The notes under the pieces are model-generated. The model was not told where the DNA came from. It ran no database searches and saw only the letters and a list, made by a program, of their open reading frames with translations. From Chitinophagaceae bacterium (GTDB taxonomy: Bacteria > Bacteroidota > Bacteroidia > Chitinophagales > Chitinophagaceae): a stretch of DNA of 64,000 bases. The first letter of the stretch is position 1. Each line of letters starts with the position of its first letter. The translations under genes were made by a program, and so were the position numbers. Location: positions 1 to 64,000 of the forward strand of contig CANFHA010000012.1 of assembly GCA_947446645.1 (NCBI GenBank), read 5' to 3'. Positions 18,095-26,522 of this stretch are shown here, one piece after another.

Positions 18095-18691
18095 CTATTT
18101 CCCTACTACTACCTTTGCGTGCCTTATCAGCTTTTCGTTAAGGTAGTATCCCGGTTCCACCATATCTATCACCTTTCCTACCATATTTTCCTTTGGGGCA
18201 GGTATTTCTGTTATCGCTTCATGCAGGTCCGCATTGAATTCTTCGTTTACCGCATCCATTTTTTTCAATCCTTTCTGCAGCATAATGCCACGCAATTTAT
18301 TGAAAACCAATGAAACGCCTTCCTTTAACACGGCAACATCCGTAGTGTTCTCCAGCTGTTTGTCAGCACGGTCCATATCGTCAAGTACTACCAGCAGCGA
18401 TTGCACCACATCCTTTCCCCCGGTAAGCCTCAGATCTTCCTTTTCTTTTGCCGTGCGGCGCTTATAGTTGTCGAATTCTGCCATCAATCGAAGGTATTTG
18501 TCCTTCTGCTCCTGCAGCGCACCTTCCAGTTTCTCTATTTCCTCGTCATTACCTTCACTCAGCACATCTCCGCTCCTGCTGTCATCAGCATTTAGCACGT
18601 TTGCCAGGGCTTCATCCATTTCCTCGTTCTGTGACAAGTTGTCGGCATTTTCATTCATAGTTTTTTTATTGTCCTTTATATTGTCACTCAT
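18095..18691 (-). CDS. grpE: Nucleotide exchange factor GrpE
   Basis: About 198 residues from the ATG at 18691 (MSDNIKDNKK); an ATG at 18715 is possible. A disordered acidic N-terminus leads into the long coiled-coil helix (EEIEKLEGALQEQKDKYLRLMAEFDNYKRRTAKEKEDL). The beta domain contains GLKKMDAVNEEFNADLHEAI and ends with GYYLNEKLIRHAKVVVG. GrpE releases ADP from DnaK. It precedes dnaJ on the same strand, forming a heat-shock pair. No CIRCE-type inverted repeat was seen upstream. Confidence 0.95.
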   Translation of the reverse strand: MSDNIKDNKKTMNENADNLSQNEEMDEALANVLNADDSRSGDVLSEGNDEEIEKLEGALQEQKDKYLRLMAEFDNYKRRTAKEKEDLRLTGGKDVVQSLLVVLDDMDRADKQLENTTDVAVLKEGVSLVFNKLRGIMLQKGLKKMDAVNEEFNADLHEAITEIPAPKENMVGKVIDMVEPGYYLNEKLIRHAKVVVGK

Positions 18692-18915
18692 AGCCTTATT
18701 TTTTTTAAAAAACATATTGACGTTATTTCCGCAATTATTTTGCCAAAACCATATTTGGGACAAAATGTCGCAAAAAAGCGAAAGTTGCAGCAGTTGCAGG
18801 CAGCAAAAATAAAAAGGAAGAAGCTATTTCTTTAGTTTGATTATTTAATTAATTTGCAATGCTTATAATACCTGTTTAGTCACCCTGTTTATAATATTGC
18901 CCCAAATATTTCCCT

Positions 18916-19791
18916 ATGAAGAAAGTCCTCTTCCTTGCTTTATTCGTGTTTTCAGTTGGCGGTGCAAGTGCCCAGGCAGTATCGCTGCTGGAGTCTTTTA
19001 ACACACCCTGCGCTATACTCGGAGCAAACTACCCTTTGCTATGGACAGAATATGGAATATATGCTAACGAGGCCCTTGGTTGGACATGTGGACCTACAGA
19101 CGGGCGTACCGGAACACCGGGAATGGGATGCAATAATTTTGATGGGGTGGGGTACTTTGTAGATACGGCCTGGTTATTTACTCCCCAGCTGAACCTTAGC
19201 TATTATACAGGCAACATTTACCTGCAATATGATACCCGCTTTGCATCAAATGCCGGTCGGCTGGCTGTGCTTGTTTCTAATACCTACATTCCGGGCGGCG
19301 GAGACCCAAACCTGGGCGGGCAGACCTGGTACGATGTTACCTCATCCATGTCCCCCGTAATAGGTGGTTCCAGCTCAGATAGCTGGGAAACCGTACAGGT
19401 AGACCTCACGCCTTTCGCCAGCTCCCCCATGTATGTTGCGTTCCGTTATACCTCAGATATTACCGGCTCAGGCAAATGGGTAATAGATAATGTAAAGACT
19501 ACCCAGCAAAAACTGGGTATAGAAGAAACGGGAATTGCCCGGTTGCCGCTCACTGTAATTGGTAACAGCAGTGCAGGAAGTATTACTTTGGCCTACAGCT
19601 TAACCACTGCCGGGCAATATGACATTGCTATATATGATATTGTGGGCCGCAAGGTGTATAATGAACCATTAGTAGCAAATGCAGGTAACGGTTCCCACTC
19701 CATCACAGACATATCAATACACAGCGGCATGTATCTCGTGAAAATGAGCAATGAATCTAACTACGGCACTGCAAAAGTGATAATACCGTAA
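18916..19791 (+). CDS. Secreted choice-of-anchor-like protein with T9SS type A domain
   Basis: A 291-residue protein with a signal peptide (MKKVLFLALFVFSVGGASAQ). The middle (ESFNTPCAILG ... FDGVGYFVDTAWLFTP ... ITGSGKWVIDNV) looks like a choice-of-anchor J / MAM-like beta-sandwich found in Bacteroidota secreted proteins. The last 80 residues carry a T9SS type A sorting domain (IAIYDIVGRKVYNE ... SGMYLVKM). It is likely exported to the cell surface. No catalytic motif was recognised. It is divergent from grpE. Confidence 0.75.
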   Translation: MKKVLFLALFVFSVGGASAQAVSLLESFNTPCAILGANYPLLWTEYGIYANEALGWTCGPTDGRTGTPGMGCNNFDGVGYFVDTAWLFTPQLNLSYYTGNIYLQYDTRFASNAGRLAVLVSNTYIPGGGDPNLGGQTWYDVTSSMSPVIGGSSSDSWETVQVDLTPFASSPMYVAFRYTSDITGSGKWVIDNVKTTQQKLGIEETGIARLPLTVIGNSSAGSITLAYSLTTAGQYDIAIYDIVGRKVYNEPLVANAGNGSHSITDISIHSGMYLVKMSNESNYGTAKVIIP

Positions 19792-20043
19792 AGATCATAC
19801 TCCGATATTATACCCAATATCAATAACCATCATTGTAAGCATCACAAAGGCTGATCTATGCTCAGCTTGCTTTGGCACGTAGATAGCAGCAGTACAAGTT
19901 TCCAGTTCAATGCAATGTATTTTGTCCAAATATATTAAAAACAAAAAGCAGCGCAAACCTGCTATACGGAGCCGGGAGCCGGGAATTTGATAACAGCAGA
20001 CTGGATTTTGAAAATTTGTCTATCTTAGCGGAAATCTCCTTGT

Positions 20044-20508
20044 ATGAAAAAAGGCTTTTTTTCGGTTGTAATGTTATTGTGCTGCGGTTTCCTGTTTTCA
20101 GGCTGCATCAAATCATCTCCGAATGTAACCACTATTAACCCATCTATGTCTGCTAACGTAGGCTCTTATAATTTTATCGCATTCAAAACTGTACCCTCTA
20201 CCATAAGATCTCAGGTACGCGACACCGGTACTACACTGGTTATCACAGGCTATACCGCGGATAAAGTATCGCCACGAGACAGGATAGTACTTACGGTAAC
20301 CAAGTATACCGGGCTTACCGGAACATTTTCAATAGTACAGGGCCAGGCTTCTGCTACTTATTACCATGGCTCTTCGGTAGGTGTAGCGCTCGGTGGGGTT
20401 GTCTCTATCCAGAACGTAAGCACAACCAATATCTCCGGTTATTTTTCCTTCACTACCCAGGACAACTTGTCGGTGCAAAACGGCGTGTTTAATGTAGGGC
20501 TGCCATAG
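20044..20508 (+). CDS. Small lipoprotein, tandem paralogue 1
   Basis: A 154-residue lipoprotein (MKKGFFSVVMLLCCGFLFSG then C). The mature part is Ser/Thr-rich beta-type sequence with ...VTKYTGLTGTFSI... and a closing NGVFNVGLP strand. The next gene has the same layout, with an NNYTGPNSYTI segment and a GRFDVAIP end, so the two appear to be diverged tandem copies. It probably forms a small periplasmic or surface beta-sandwich. The 252-base stretch before it holds no gene I can support. Confidence 0.65.
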   Translation: MKKGFFSVVMLLCCGFLFSGCIKSSPNVTTINPSMSANVGSYNFIAFKTVPSTIRSQVRDTGTTLVITGYTADKVSPRDRIVLTVTKYTGLTGTFSIVQGQASATYYHGSSVGVALGGVVSIQNVSTTNISGYFSFTTQDNLSVQNGVFNVGLP

Positions 20509-20556
20509 CAGATACGAAATCGCGGCTTTTAGCGTTATGAGTTACGGTGTGAATTT

Positions 20557-21042
20557 ATGAAAAGGCTTATCCTTATAATTATACCTTTGTCGCTGTTTTT
20601 TGGCATGCCGGCCTGTAAAAAGGCAAAAGGCCCAGCCAATGGCAATAGTGTGCAGCCTAATAATAACCTTGATTCCACTGTGGGTATGACGGCCACCATC
20701 AATGGCCGCGACTGGAAATCAGATTCTGCATACGGATACTTTGTGCTCAAGTCGGGTAACGATAGCAGCAATGTGAACCTGATGATAACCGCCACCCAAA
20801 AGCTGAATGACACGGCCAGAACAATAACCTTTAATATCAATAACTATACCGGGCCTAATTCCTACACCATAAATCCTCCATTTAACACAGCAACGTACTA
20901 TGTTGGTAATTTCAGGCACTTCTCCGATTCAGGAATAGTAATAGTAGCCAGTGATACAGCATACGGCCTTAGGGGCACGTTCTACTTTAAAGCCGATACG
21001 TTTACTATAGCTGCGGGAAGATTTGATGTGGCAATACCGTAG
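20557..21042 (+). CDS. Small lipoprotein, tandem paralogue 2
   Basis: A 161-residue lipoprotein (MKRLILIIIPLSLFFGMPA then C). It starts 48 bases after its neighbour and ends with the same kind of strand pair (GTFYFKADTF ... GRFDVAIP). An N-terminal MTATINGRDWKSDSAYGYF segment is typical of small Bacteroidota lipoproteins in which a planted Trp follows an NG-x-x-W motif. Function is unknown; it is co-directional and probably co-transcribed with the first copy. Confidence 0.65.
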   Translation: MKRLILIIIPLSLFFGMPACKKAKGPANGNSVQPNNNLDSTVGMTATINGRDWKSDSAYGYFVLKSGNDSSNVNLMITATQKLNDTARTITFNINNYTGPNSYTINPPFNTATYYVGNFRHFSDSGIVIVASDTAYGLRGTFYFKADTFTIAAGRFDVAIP

Positions 21043-21179
21043 AGAATGATCTAATTGGCAAATATGCCTTTGATACGCTACACGGATCAGTAATGGCCCT
21101 TCAGTGACAAAATAACGCTTCGGTTGCCCTCCACCTCACATACTGTCCTGTTCATTTTCTTTGGCATTATAAGTAACAA

Positions 21180-21380
21180 CTACATACATAAATTCTTAAA
21201 GTCTACGGCAGTTACTTTCCCTTCTTTCGCTTGTTTACGGCTGATTTCTATTTTTTTTACAAAAGCAGGATCATATCTCTCTTCTTCCCTGGAAACGAAA
21301 CTCACATTGAGCAATTTCAAAACTGCTTTTGTCGCTTTTAGCTGCTCCCGATTTTCCGGCTTTATTAATATAATCTTCAT
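21180..21380 (-). CDS. DUF2683-like / antitoxin-type small protein
   Basis: A 66-residue protein (MKIILIKPENREQLKATKAV ... YDPAFVKKIEISRKQAKEG). The pattern resembles small Bacteroidota antitoxins annotated as DUF2683, usually followed by a RelE/YoeB-like toxin. Here the stop overlaps a second ATG (ATGTATGTAG) that opens a frame of only 17 codons, so the expected toxin is absent or destroyed. It could act alone as a DNA-binding or orphan antitoxin. The family link is moderate. Confidence 0.6.
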   Translation of the reverse strand: MKIILIKPENREQLKATKAVLKLLNVSFVSREEERYDPAFVKKIEISRKQAKEGKVTAVDFKNLCM

Positions 21381-21483
21381 TGAAAGATTAGTTTATGCAA
21401 ATAAAGGTAAGTGTTTTTTGAGGAGGTCAATCGGGATAGGATACGATCTGTAGGTCTATAGCTATCAACTTGTTTTGTATGCA

Positions 21484-21519
21484 AACATTAATGCCCCGCA
21501 TGTGCGAGGCATTAATGTA
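21484..21519 (-). terminator. Hairpin downstream of the OmpA-like gene
   Basis: An 11-bp perfect stem (acattaatgcc and its complement) with a small inner stem, 17 bases beyond the stop of the minus-strand barrel gene. The T-run is weak, so it may be a terminator or an RNA-stabilising hairpin. Confidence 0.5.
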
Positions 21520-21535
21520 TAAAAATGAGCTGCGC

Positions 21536-23299
21536 TTACTTTAACTCAGGGTGTGGTGGAGGCACATTGGTAGTACCGGTCTCATCTACGTTAGCCGGGC
21601 GGTAGGTAACGATATTCTCGTCGCCATCCTGACCATACTTGAATATGAAGCGGTCGCGGCTGATGTTCTTTTTGTCGGTCATGAACTCAATTACTGCATT
21701 TACATGCTCCCATGAGTGCTGCTCTTTTATTTTGCTGCCGCTGCCGCCACCCATTATCACCACTTTGCAGTTAGGGTTGCCCTGCATCTGCGCTGCCAGT
21801 GTAGATAGCTGCACTTCCATAGGCACACTTATATGGTTGGTCTTTTCAGTAAAGAGCAGGGTGCCGGGAGGTATATTGCCACATATTTTCTTGTCTTGCA
21901 TGTCTTTGCAGCCATCAGGGCAAGGGCAGTGGCCTACACCGTCAGCGTCTACAGGTTGGCACTCAGTAGGTGTTATCAGCTGCTTGTCTTTGTAGTCCGG
22001 CACACCGTCACCATCGGTATCCATAGGGCAGCCGTGGGCATCTACCGCCAGGCCTTTAGGCGTATGCGGGCATTTGTCAAACTGGTCTGTGATTCCGTCT
22101 TCGTCCTCGTCAGGCAATACAGGGTTTGGCAGTATCATGTGGCGTGGGTAAGAAAGCTCGCTGTAAGAGTGGTCCAGTGGGTTTATCCAGTACAGTGGCT
22201 CTACCGATTTTTTCTTCGTCTTCAGGTTGTAGTTAACGCTGAATGAAAAATAGCTGATCGCATCTGACTTGATACCCGGAGCTACTGTATTACCCAGTGG
22301 CTTACCGTAGCGCGATCCGTCAAGGTATGCATCAGATGGGAATGTGTAGCGCTCTTCCAGCTGAAGATTGATCTTATTATTGATCTTGTATTGTACGCCT
22401 GCGCCTATGCTTGGTGCAAAGTCGAGTGTCTTTTTGTCCAGTATCTTTCCGCCGCCGCCATTGTCTGCCTTGCTTTCATAGCTCTTGTCCATTTTCTTCT
22501 GCAGGTCCTTGCGTATCTTACTATACTTAGTGTCTTTGCCTACTATGGAGTCAAAAGCATAGGGCTGGTACTTGCCGTTCAGCGCGTTCATCCATGTCTT
22601 ATACCCCAGTGCTCCCAGGCCAAAGTAGCCGAAGAAAGACACCTTGTTGCGCGCATTGTGGAAGTTGATGTTATATGCATTGAACATCAGGTCCAGGTTC
22701 AGCTGCGATGATTCCATTTTTGCTGCACGGTATATAGGATAGGCAGGCTGTGCTGCTGTGGCGTACTGCCGTGGAGTATAACCGTACTCTGAGTAGGGTG
22801 CATCGTAGCCAGTAGTGGGCTGGCGGTCCAAGCTCTTGGCAACTCCGTATATGTACTGCATTCTGAGGGAGAAGATATAGCCAAGCGATTTGCGGACATT
22901 TACACTAAAGCCTCCGCCGCCTTTTTGCCAGAGCATAAGGGTAGGAACATTGCCAATAATATTATATAGACCAATACCTGCGCCTACTTCCCACTTATTG
23001 CGTGGCTTGGGCGGGAAGATCTCCTGGTGGTTTAGGTATTTTTTGTACTGTTTGATGCGGAACTTAGGGTAGAGCGCAGAATCGAATACATCGTAGTTTT
23101 TGCCACGATAGGTCATATCACGATTGGCCCACTGCATGCCGGATGGTTTTGAGGTATCTGATGCTGGTGTGGTGTTTTCAGAGGAAGCGGAAGTGGTAGC
23201 AGGATCGGCTGCTTTGGTGGGCTTTTTTTTCTGCGCCAATACCGAAAAGGTCATCAGCAAAAAAAGACCAGTAAGTAAAAAATACTTCTTATCAGGCAT
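21536..23299 (-). CDS. Outer-membrane barrel with TSP3 repeats and divergent OmpA-like domain
   Basis: 587 residues from the ATG at 23299 (MPDKKYFLLTGLFLLMTFSVLAQ); the 26 extra residues upstream are not signal-like. A Ser/Thr-rich linker leads to a beta-barrel (about 100-390). Calcium-binding thrombospondin type 3 repeats follow (DEDEDGITDQFDKCP, DTDGDGVPDYKDK), then a C-terminal OmpA-like fold (TLLFTEKTNHIS ... LAAQMQGNPNCKVVIMG). The usual TD-x-x-G ... RA peptidoglycan-binding residues are replaced (MGGGSGS ... EHVNAV), so binding to peptidoglycan is doubtful. The exact role is unknown. Confidence 0.8.
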   Translation of the reverse strand: MPDKKYFLLTGLFLLMTFSVLAQKKKPTKAADPATTSASSENTTPASDTSKPSGMQWANRDMTYRGKNYDVFDSALYPKFRIKQYKKYLNHQEIFPPKPRNKWEVGAGIGLYNIIGNVPTLMLWQKGGGGFSVNVRKSLGYIFSLRMQYIYGVAKSLDRQPTTGYDAPYSEYGYTPRQYATAAQPAYPIYRAAKMESSQLNLDLMFNAYNINFHNARNKVSFFGYFGLGALGYKTWMNALNGKYQPYAFDSIVGKDTKYSKIRKDLQKKMDKSYESKADNGGGGKILDKKTLDFAPSIGAGVQYKINNKINLQLEERYTFPSDAYLDGSRYGKPLGNTVAPGIKSDAISYFSFSVNYNLKTKKKSVEPLYWINPLDHSYSELSYPRHMILPNPVLPDEDEDGITDQFDKCPHTPKGLAVDAHGCPMDTDGDGVPDYKDKQLITPTECQPVDADGVGHCPCPDGCKDMQDKKICGNIPPGTLLFTEKTNHISVPMEVQLSTLAAQMQGNPNCKVVIMGGGSGSKIKEQHSWEHVNAVIEFMTDKKNISRDRFIFKYGQDGDENIVTYRPANVDETGTTNVPPPHPELK

Positions 23300-23588
23300 A
23301 ATCAGAGTGTTAATATGTATATTTTTATTACTATAAAAATACATGAACAAAGGTATGTGGGTATGCTCAAAAAACAAACCGCAATATGAAATAAACAGCT
23401 ATTTTATCATTTTATTGCTTGCCCACTTTACGGCTCAAAAAAAATTGTGGTGATTAAGATTCTTATTTCGACTTTTACATCTCCTAAGAAAGCGGAAAGT
23501 AACATTGCCCTGGTACGAACAGGGACACAAACAACTGCTATTTTTGGTGCCGATAGTTATCGGGATTACATTTGACTTTTAACTTAAA

Positions 23589-24551
23589 ATGGAGCTCGTA
23601 AATAAAGTAATAGGGGCAGAATTATCACTGTTTGAAAAGAAGTTTACGGAGAGCGTTAAAAGCACCAATCCATTGCTCGACCGTATCATGCGGTTTATCA
23701 TAAGGCGCAAAGGGAAGCAGATGCGTCCCATGTTCGTATTCCTTTCGGCGAGCATAGCTGGCGGCATCAATGATGTCAGCTACCGGGCGGCGTCACTGAT
23801 AGAACTGCTGCACACGGCTACACTGGTGCATGATGATGTAGTAGATGACTCTATGAAGCGCAGGGGCTTCTTTTCTATAAATGCTTTATGGAAAAATAAG
23901 ATAGCGGTGCTGGTGGGCGACTACCTGCTCTCAAAGGGCTTATTGCTTTCGATAGATAATGGAGATTATAAAATACTCCAGATAACATCGCGTGCGGTAA
24001 AGGAAATGAGCGAGGGTGAACTGCTGCAGATGGAGAAAGCGCGAAAACTGGACATAGACGAGGCTGTATACTTTGAGATAATAAGGGCTAAGACCGCGTC
24101 ACTGCTTTCATCGGCCTGTGCTGCGGGTGCCTATTCGGCAAATGCTGATGAGGCGGCAGCTGATAAATTCCGGTCGTTCGGTGAGAAGGTGGGCATTGCA
24201 TTCCAGATAAAGGATGACCTGTTTGACTATGGGCAGGACAATATAGGCAAGCCGACCGGCATAGACATAAAGGAAAAAAAAATGACGCTGCCGCTCATCT
24301 ACACGCTGAACAATGCCGATACAGCCACAAAGCGCAAGATCATATACATAGTAAAGAACAACAGCACCGACCGGGCCAAGGTGAATGAGGTAATCGCATA
24401 CGTGCAGAAGTCGGGCGGCATTGAGTATGCTGCAGGAAAAATGATGCAGTATAAGCAGGATGCCCTGGACATATTACACTCCTACCCCGATAGCCCTGCA
24501 CGGCAGGCGATGGAAGAGCTTGTCAACTATGTGATAGACAGGAAGTATTAA
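23589..24551 (+). CDS. Polyprenyl diphosphate synthase (IspB/heptaprenyl type)
   Basis: A 320-residue all-alpha trans-prenyltransferase. The first aspartate-rich motif is DDVVD at 82-86, the second is QIKDDLFDY near 204-212. KGKQMRP supplies the isopentenyl diphosphate contact. It elongates farnesyl- or geranylgeranyl-type substrates with isopentenyl diphosphate, in Bacteroidota usually for the menaquinone side chain. Chain length cannot be told from sequence alone. It stands alone, divergent from the barrel gene. Confidence 0.92.
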   Translation: MELVNKVIGAELSLFEKKFTESVKSTNPLLDRIMRFIIRRKGKQMRPMFVFLSASIAGGINDVSYRAASLIELLHTATLVHDDVVDDSMKRRGFFSINALWKNKIAVLVGDYLLSKGLLLSIDNGDYKILQITSRAVKEMSEGELLQMEKARKLDIDEAVYFEIIRAKTASLLSSACAAGAYSANADEAAADKFRSFGEKVGIAFQIKDDLFDYGQDNIGKPTGIDIKEKKMTLPLIYTLNNADTATKRKIIYIVKNNSTDRAKVNEVIAYVQKSGGIEYAAGKMMQYKQDALDILHSYPDSPARQAMEELVNYVIDRKY

Positions 24552-24729
24552 CCCCAAACCCTCCCGCAAAAGCGGGACCCTGTTCCGGGGCTTCACAGGA
24601 GAATTTCTGTTTGGCCTTTGAATCACTAACGGATCAGTGAAGCTTACTGATGAAGACTACAAGAAGATCGTAAAAAAATACGGCACATTTGCAAATGGGC
24701 GTAAGGGTCTTGTTCCAGGAAAAGAGTAG

Positions 24730-25401
24730 CTACTTTATTTTCAATTTCACATCTCCCAGCGATTTCGTCACACATTCAGGGCAAGACGCCTTTATGTCTG
24801 TAAATTCCATGATGGTGCCGGATGGGGCGTCTTTGATCTGGGTGAGGATCTCGCGGGTGATGAAACCACCGTTCACGGGTATGGTGGCACCGCCTTTGGC
24901 ATGGTGTATCTTAAATATATACTGCTTTACGGTATAGGGGTAGCTATACAACGACCTGGGAAATGCAACTTTCAGCGCTGTTTGTTTAAGAATGTCTTTT
25001 TGTAGTGCCTCGCTGGTCTGGATCGCGCCTACATGGGCTACGGGCGTAGGCACTTCCTCGCTGTAGAAACTAACCGTTTTAATCACTTTTTTTGTTTTGG
25101 CGTTGAGCACCAACAGCTTCATAGGTTTATTGCGCGAGGGGTGGGGCATTGCCAGCACGGCAATGGTGTCTCCTTTTATTTCAGGCTTGCCCATGCGCAG
25201 GCTGCCATCTGCCGCCTTTAGTGTCATCTGGGCTGGCTTCAGCGTGGGGCTGTAAACCTGTATGGTGTTGTTGGCTTCCTCGTACAGGACCATTGAGTCC
25301 TTATTGGCGCACCATTTGTTCCAAACACGCACACTGTCGGTCTGAGCGAGGGATAGCTGCCACTGCAGGCAAAGCAATATGAAAATGCTGATCGATCTCA
25401 T
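24730..25401 (-). CDS. Secreted protein with GldM C-terminal-like domain
   Basis: A 223-residue protein with a signal peptide (MRSISIFILLCLQWQLSLAQ). The end (TIMEFTDIKASCPECVTKSLGDVKLKIK, about 195-223) resembles the last strands of GldM, the periplasmic shaft of the T9SS/gliding motor (FEDIK-x-x-GPDG ... L-x-x-I-x-LK). Two cysteines (CPEC) replace the usual GPDG turn. It lacks the GldM transmembrane helix, so it is a free periplasmic relative, not GldM itself. Family link is tentative; function unknown. Confidence 0.5.
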   Translation of the reverse strand: MRSISIFILLCLQWQLSLAQTDSVRVWNKWCANKDSMVLYEEANNTIQVYSPTLKPAQMTLKAADGSLRMGKPEIKGDTIAVLAMPHPSRNKPMKLLVLNAKTKKVIKTVSFYSEEVPTPVAHVGAIQTSEALQKDILKQTALKVAFPRSLYSYPYTVKQYIFKIHHAKGGATIPVNGGFITREILTQIKDAPSGTIMEFTDIKASCPECVTKSLGDVKLKIK

Positions 25402-25579
25402 TTCTTATGCTCTAAAATACTGTTTTATCAGCGATTTTCAAAACGGAACCATTCATTGGAATGTGAAGGCCGGTTTCAGAGGCGGCAGATAGTGGAGGTT
25501 AATCTATTAACCTAAGGCAATAATTTTTATGCAGGGGAAAATGTTGTTCGTTTTGGCTATTTTGTGTGAAACTTAGAGC

Positions 25580-26437
25580 GTGAGGCGTTATTTGTTGTTG
25601 CTGGCATTAGTGTGCTCCATAAGGCTTGGCGCGCAAGACCACCATGAGCTAGGGCTTATGGGGGGAGTGGCCAATTACCGCGGCGACCTTCAGCCAGACC
25701 TGCTGCCCTCGTATGGTTACAAACCCATGGCGGGCCTGCTGTATAAGTATTTTATGAATCCTTTTATAGGGGTGCGGTGCGGACTGGCCTACAGCGGGCT
25801 CACTGCGAGCGACAGCCGGAGCAATGTGGCTGCTAATGTGGCCCGCAACCTGAGTTTCTCCACCGATCTGTATGAACTACATGCTGCACTGGAGGTGAAC
25901 CTGGTGCCTATAGAGATCAAGAGAAAAAAAGTAGCACCTTATCTTTTTGGCGGCATCTCTTTGTTTTATTACAACCCATATACAAAAGATAATAACGGGG
26001 AAAAGGTATTCTTAAAGCCGCTGAGCACGGAAGGCGAAGGGCTGGGCATGTATCCTGACCGCAAGCACTACAGCCTGCTGAACATGGCATTCCCGTTTGG
26101 CGGCGGGCTTAAATTTTTCATGGGTAAACGGATGATGCTGTGCGCCGAGGTAGGGTATAGATATACCAATGCCGACTATATTGATGATGTGAGCAAGTCT
26201 TATGTAGACCTCTCTGTGCTACAGGCTAATAAAAGCCAGCTGGCAAAAGATATGTCGTTTCGCGGCAACTCGGTGCCAGTGTGGAATGGCGCTACACCTA
26301 GCTATGGCGACAAGCGGGGCGACAACCAGTCGAACGACTGGTACTGGTATGGAAATGTGACGCTGACGGTTTTCTTCCGCTCGTTTAGCTATGCTGCTGA
26401 TTACATAAAGACGAAGTGTCCGAGCTTTTTCAGGTAG
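25580..26437 (+). CDS. DUF6089-type outer-membrane beta-barrel (PorG-like)
   Basis: A 285-residue protein starting at GTG (MRRYLLLLALVCSIRLGAQ signal). The mature part opens with HELGLMGGVANYRGDLQ, the usual entry of DUF6089 barrels, and has alternating strands including APYLFGGISLFYYNPYTK and AEVGYRYTNADYIDDVS. In some Bacteroidota a member of this family (PorG) is a T9SS outer-membrane component; this one may be that or a structural relative. recN follows 85 bases downstream on the same strand. Confidence 0.65.
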   Translation: MRRYLLLLALVCSIRLGAQDHHELGLMGGVANYRGDLQPDLLPSYGYKPMAGLLYKYFMNPFIGVRCGLAYSGLTASDSRSNVAANVARNLSFSTDLYELHAALEVNLVPIEIKRKKVAPYLFGGISLFYYNPYTKDNNGEKVFLKPLSTEGEGLGMYPDRKHYSLLNMAFPFGGGLKFFMGKRMMLCAEVGYRYTNADYIDDVSKSYVDLSVLQANKSQLAKDMSFRGNSVPVWNGATPSYGDKRGDNQSNDWYWYGNVTLTVFFRSFSYAADYIKTKCPSFFR

Positions 26438-26522
26438 CGGCTATATAATAACGGATATTTCTCTTCTCCCTTTAGTTGTATTACGTGTGTTACCGTTAAA
26501 TTTGTGCCAGAACACTGGAGAA

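Noticed and set aside
24637-24729. Thirty-codon frame from a GTG, VKLTDEDYKKIVKKYGTF... to a TAG
   Set aside because: It looks protein-like but has only a GTG start, no recognised family and no partner. It may be a relic; evidence is too weak to list as a gene.
25496-25513. Perfect hairpin AGGTTAA-TCTA-TTAACCT
   Set aside because: It sits between divergent genes and has no T run directly after it; it could be an operator, but nothing supports a regulator.
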